5,901 bases of DNA from Acholeplasmatales bacterium DTU056. GTDB lineage: Bacteria; Bacillota_I; Bacilli_A; ML615J-28; CAG-698. Shown here one piece after another: positions 4,582-5,901 of the stretch (position 1 is the first letter of the stretch; the number at the start of each line of letters is the position of its first letter). Where the stretch lies: contig LFRX01000027.1 in NCBI GenBank assembly GCA_001512985.1, positions 45,801 through 51,701 on the forward strand, written 5' to 3'. The position numbers were made by a program, and so were the translations under genes. The notes below the pieces were generated by a model. That model saw only the letters and a list, made by a program, of their open reading frames with translations. It had not been told where the DNA came from and did no database searches.

Positions 4582-5901
4582 TAAAAATAAAAAGTCTATT
4601 AAAAAAATAGAAGAATTCGTAAGTCAACGAATTATTCAAGAAAACTTAGAAGAAATCGTAGGTGAAAGATTTGCTCGCTACTCACGTTATATTATTCAAG
4701 ACCGAGCATTACCTGATGCTCGTGATGGATTAAAGCCTGTACAACGTCGAATTCTATATGCAATGTATCGACTTGGAATGTTTTCAAATCGTCCATATCG
4801 TAAAAGTGCTCGTATTGTTGGTGAAGTTATTGGGAAATATCATCCACATGGAGATTCATCAGTTTATGATGCATTAGTACGGATGGCACAAGACTTTAAA
4901 ATGAGATTACCACTTATTGATATGCATGGAAATAGTGGTAGTATAGATGGAGACCCTCCAGCAGCAATGCGTTATACTGAAGCACGTTTAAGTAAATATG
5001 CAGAGTTTTTATTACAAGATATCAATAAAAAAACTGTTGGCTTTGTTCCAAACTTTGATGATGAAGAATTAGAGCCAACCGTTTTGCCTGCAAAATTCCC
5101 TAACCTTTTAGTTAATGGTGCGACCGGAATTTCTGCCGGATATGCTACTGAAATTCCACCTCATAACATTGATGAAATTATTAATGCAGTTATATATCGT
5201 ATTAATAATCCTAATTGTACATTAGAGGAAATTATGGAAATAGTTAAAGGGCCGGATTTTCCAACAGGTGGAATTATTCAAGGAGTAGATGGAATTCGTG
5301 AAGCATATGAAACTGGTCGAGGAAAAATAATAATTAGTTCTAAAATTGAATTCGAAGAAACGAAAAGTAAAAAACAATTGATTATTATAGAAATTCCTTT
5401 TGACACTAATAAATCAGTGTTAATACGGCGAATGAATGATGTGTGTACAAGTCGTGGAATTGACGGTATAAATGAAATTCGTGATGAATCGGACCGAGAA
5501 GGACTACGTATTGTTGTTGAATTAAGAAAAGATGCTAATCATGAATATATTCGTAACTTCTTGTTAAAATATGGTGGCTTACAAGCAACATATAACTTTA
5601 ATATGGTTTGCATTGCTAATAAAAAACCAGTTTTAATGGGATTATTGGATATTTTAGATACATATATTAATCATCAAAAAGAGGTTATTACTAATCGTTC
5701 AAATTTTGAATTAAAAAGTGCTGAACGTAGATTGCATATTGTAGAAGGGTTAATTGCAATGACATCAATTCTTGATGCAGTCATTGCTACAATTCGCAAT
5801 TCTAAAAATAAAAAAGACGCAATTGAAAATTTAATCTCTAAGTATGATTTTACACCTATTCAAGCTGAAGCCATTGTTATGCTTCAATTATATCGCTTGA
5901 C
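4568..5901 (+). CDS. parC: DNA topoisomerase IV subunit A (ParC), N-terminal part, truncated by the window end
   Basis: The frame is open for 444 full codons and runs off the right edge; full-length homologues are about 800 residues. ParC carries the tyrosine that forms the transient covalent bond with DNA in topoisomerase IV. Visible are the winged-helix and tower domains: PDARDGLKPVQRRILYAM in the N-terminus, HPHGDSSVYDALVRMAQ (92-108), AAMRYTEARLS (132-142) with catalytic Tyr136, and GYATEIPPHN (191-200). The last motif is typical of ParC where GyrA has GMATNIPPHN. The quinolone-determining positions hold Ser97 and Asp101, aligning with Ser80 and Glu84 of S. aureus GrlA; no classic resistance change at Ser is seen. 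A coiled-coil gate region starts near the end (ending MLQLYRL). It overlaps parE by 14 bp and belongs to the same operon. Of 32 Arg codons counted, only 4 are AGA and the rest are CGN. Confidence 0.96.
   Translation, partial: MNSNDKNKKSIKKIEEFVSQRIIQENLEEIVGERFARYSRYIIQDRALPDARDGLKPVQRRILYAMYRLGMFSNRPYRKSARIVGEVIGKYHPHGDSSVYDALVRMAQDFKMRLPLIDMHGNSGSIDGDPPAAMRYTEARLSKYAEFLLQDINKKTVGFVPNFDDEELEPTVLPAKFPNLLVNGATGISAGYATEIPPHNIDEIINAVIYRINNPNCTLEEIMEIVKGPDFPTGGIIQGVDGIREAYETGRGKIIISSKIEFEETKSKKQLIIIEIPFDTNKSVLIRRMNDVCTSRGIDGINEIRDESDREGLRIVVELRKDANHEYIRNFLLKYGGLQATYNFNMVCIANKKPVLMGLLDILDTYINHQKEVITNRSNFELKSAERRLHIVEGLIAMTSILDAVIATIRNSKNKKDAIENLISKYDFTPIQAEAIVMLQLYRL

Noticed and set aside
2635..5901. 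Reading the topoisomerase pair as GyrB-GyrA
   Set aside because: GAHIQVLLLTFF and GYATEIPPHN are ParE/ParC-type signatures, and plsY as divergent neighbour matches the parE locus of Bacillus.
1..5901. Mobile element, CRISPR array, tRNA/rRNA gene, riboswitch or defence system
   Set aside because: I saw no terminal repeats with a transposase, no regularly spaced repeats, no cloverleaf-like sequence and no known aptamer motif. All sizeable frames are housekeeping genes.

Overview
The window is an ordinary, well-packed chromosomal segment from an AT-rich bacterium of the Bacillota/Mycoplasmatota side of the tree. The gene content points there: a trmK-nif3 pair, an UPF0154 (YneF-type) membrane protein, plsY of the YneS type, and a parE-parC operon divergent from plsY as in Bacillus. 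All seven Trp codons I can see (trmK, yneF, parE) are TGG and none is TGA, so the standard bacterial code fits better than the Mycoplasma/Spiroplasma code. This is compatible with Acholeplasma-, Haloplasma-, Izemoplasma- or Erysipelotrichia-like bacteria as well as other low-GC Bacillota. The sequence alone does not decide the genus.

Layout from left to right. Positions 1-216 hold the 3' end of trmK (tRNA m1A22 methyltransferase), which overlaps nif3 (194-979, Nif3/YqfO-type dinuclear-metal protein). A 32-nt perfect palindrome (982-1013) then serves as terminator for nif3 and for a convergent small 2[4Fe-4S] ferredoxin gene (1017-1184, minus strand). The ferredoxin gene is divergent from yneF (1389-1613, plus), and their candidate promoters share a 204-bp intergenic region. 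A plus-strand terminator after yneF and a separate minus-strand terminator after plsY lie side by side at 1634-1703. plsY (1702-2337, minus) is divergent from parE (2635-4581, plus). The spacer between them is very AT-rich and has an extended -10 promoter at each end. parE overlaps parC (4568 to the window end, truncated) by 14 bp.

The genes fall into independent housekeeping units: tRNA modification plus Nif3, electron transfer by ferredoxin, a small membrane protein of unknown role, the first acyl transfer of phospholipid synthesis (PlsY), and chromosome decatenation by topoisomerase IV (ParE with ParC). I found no mobile element, CRISPR array, RNA gene, toxin-antitoxin pair or defence system, and I see no convincing sign of an undescribed system. 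The points that merit a second look are small: candidate operator-like repeats in two intergenic regions, twin extended -10 promoters, a short-form Nif3, and compact gene/terminator overlaps.
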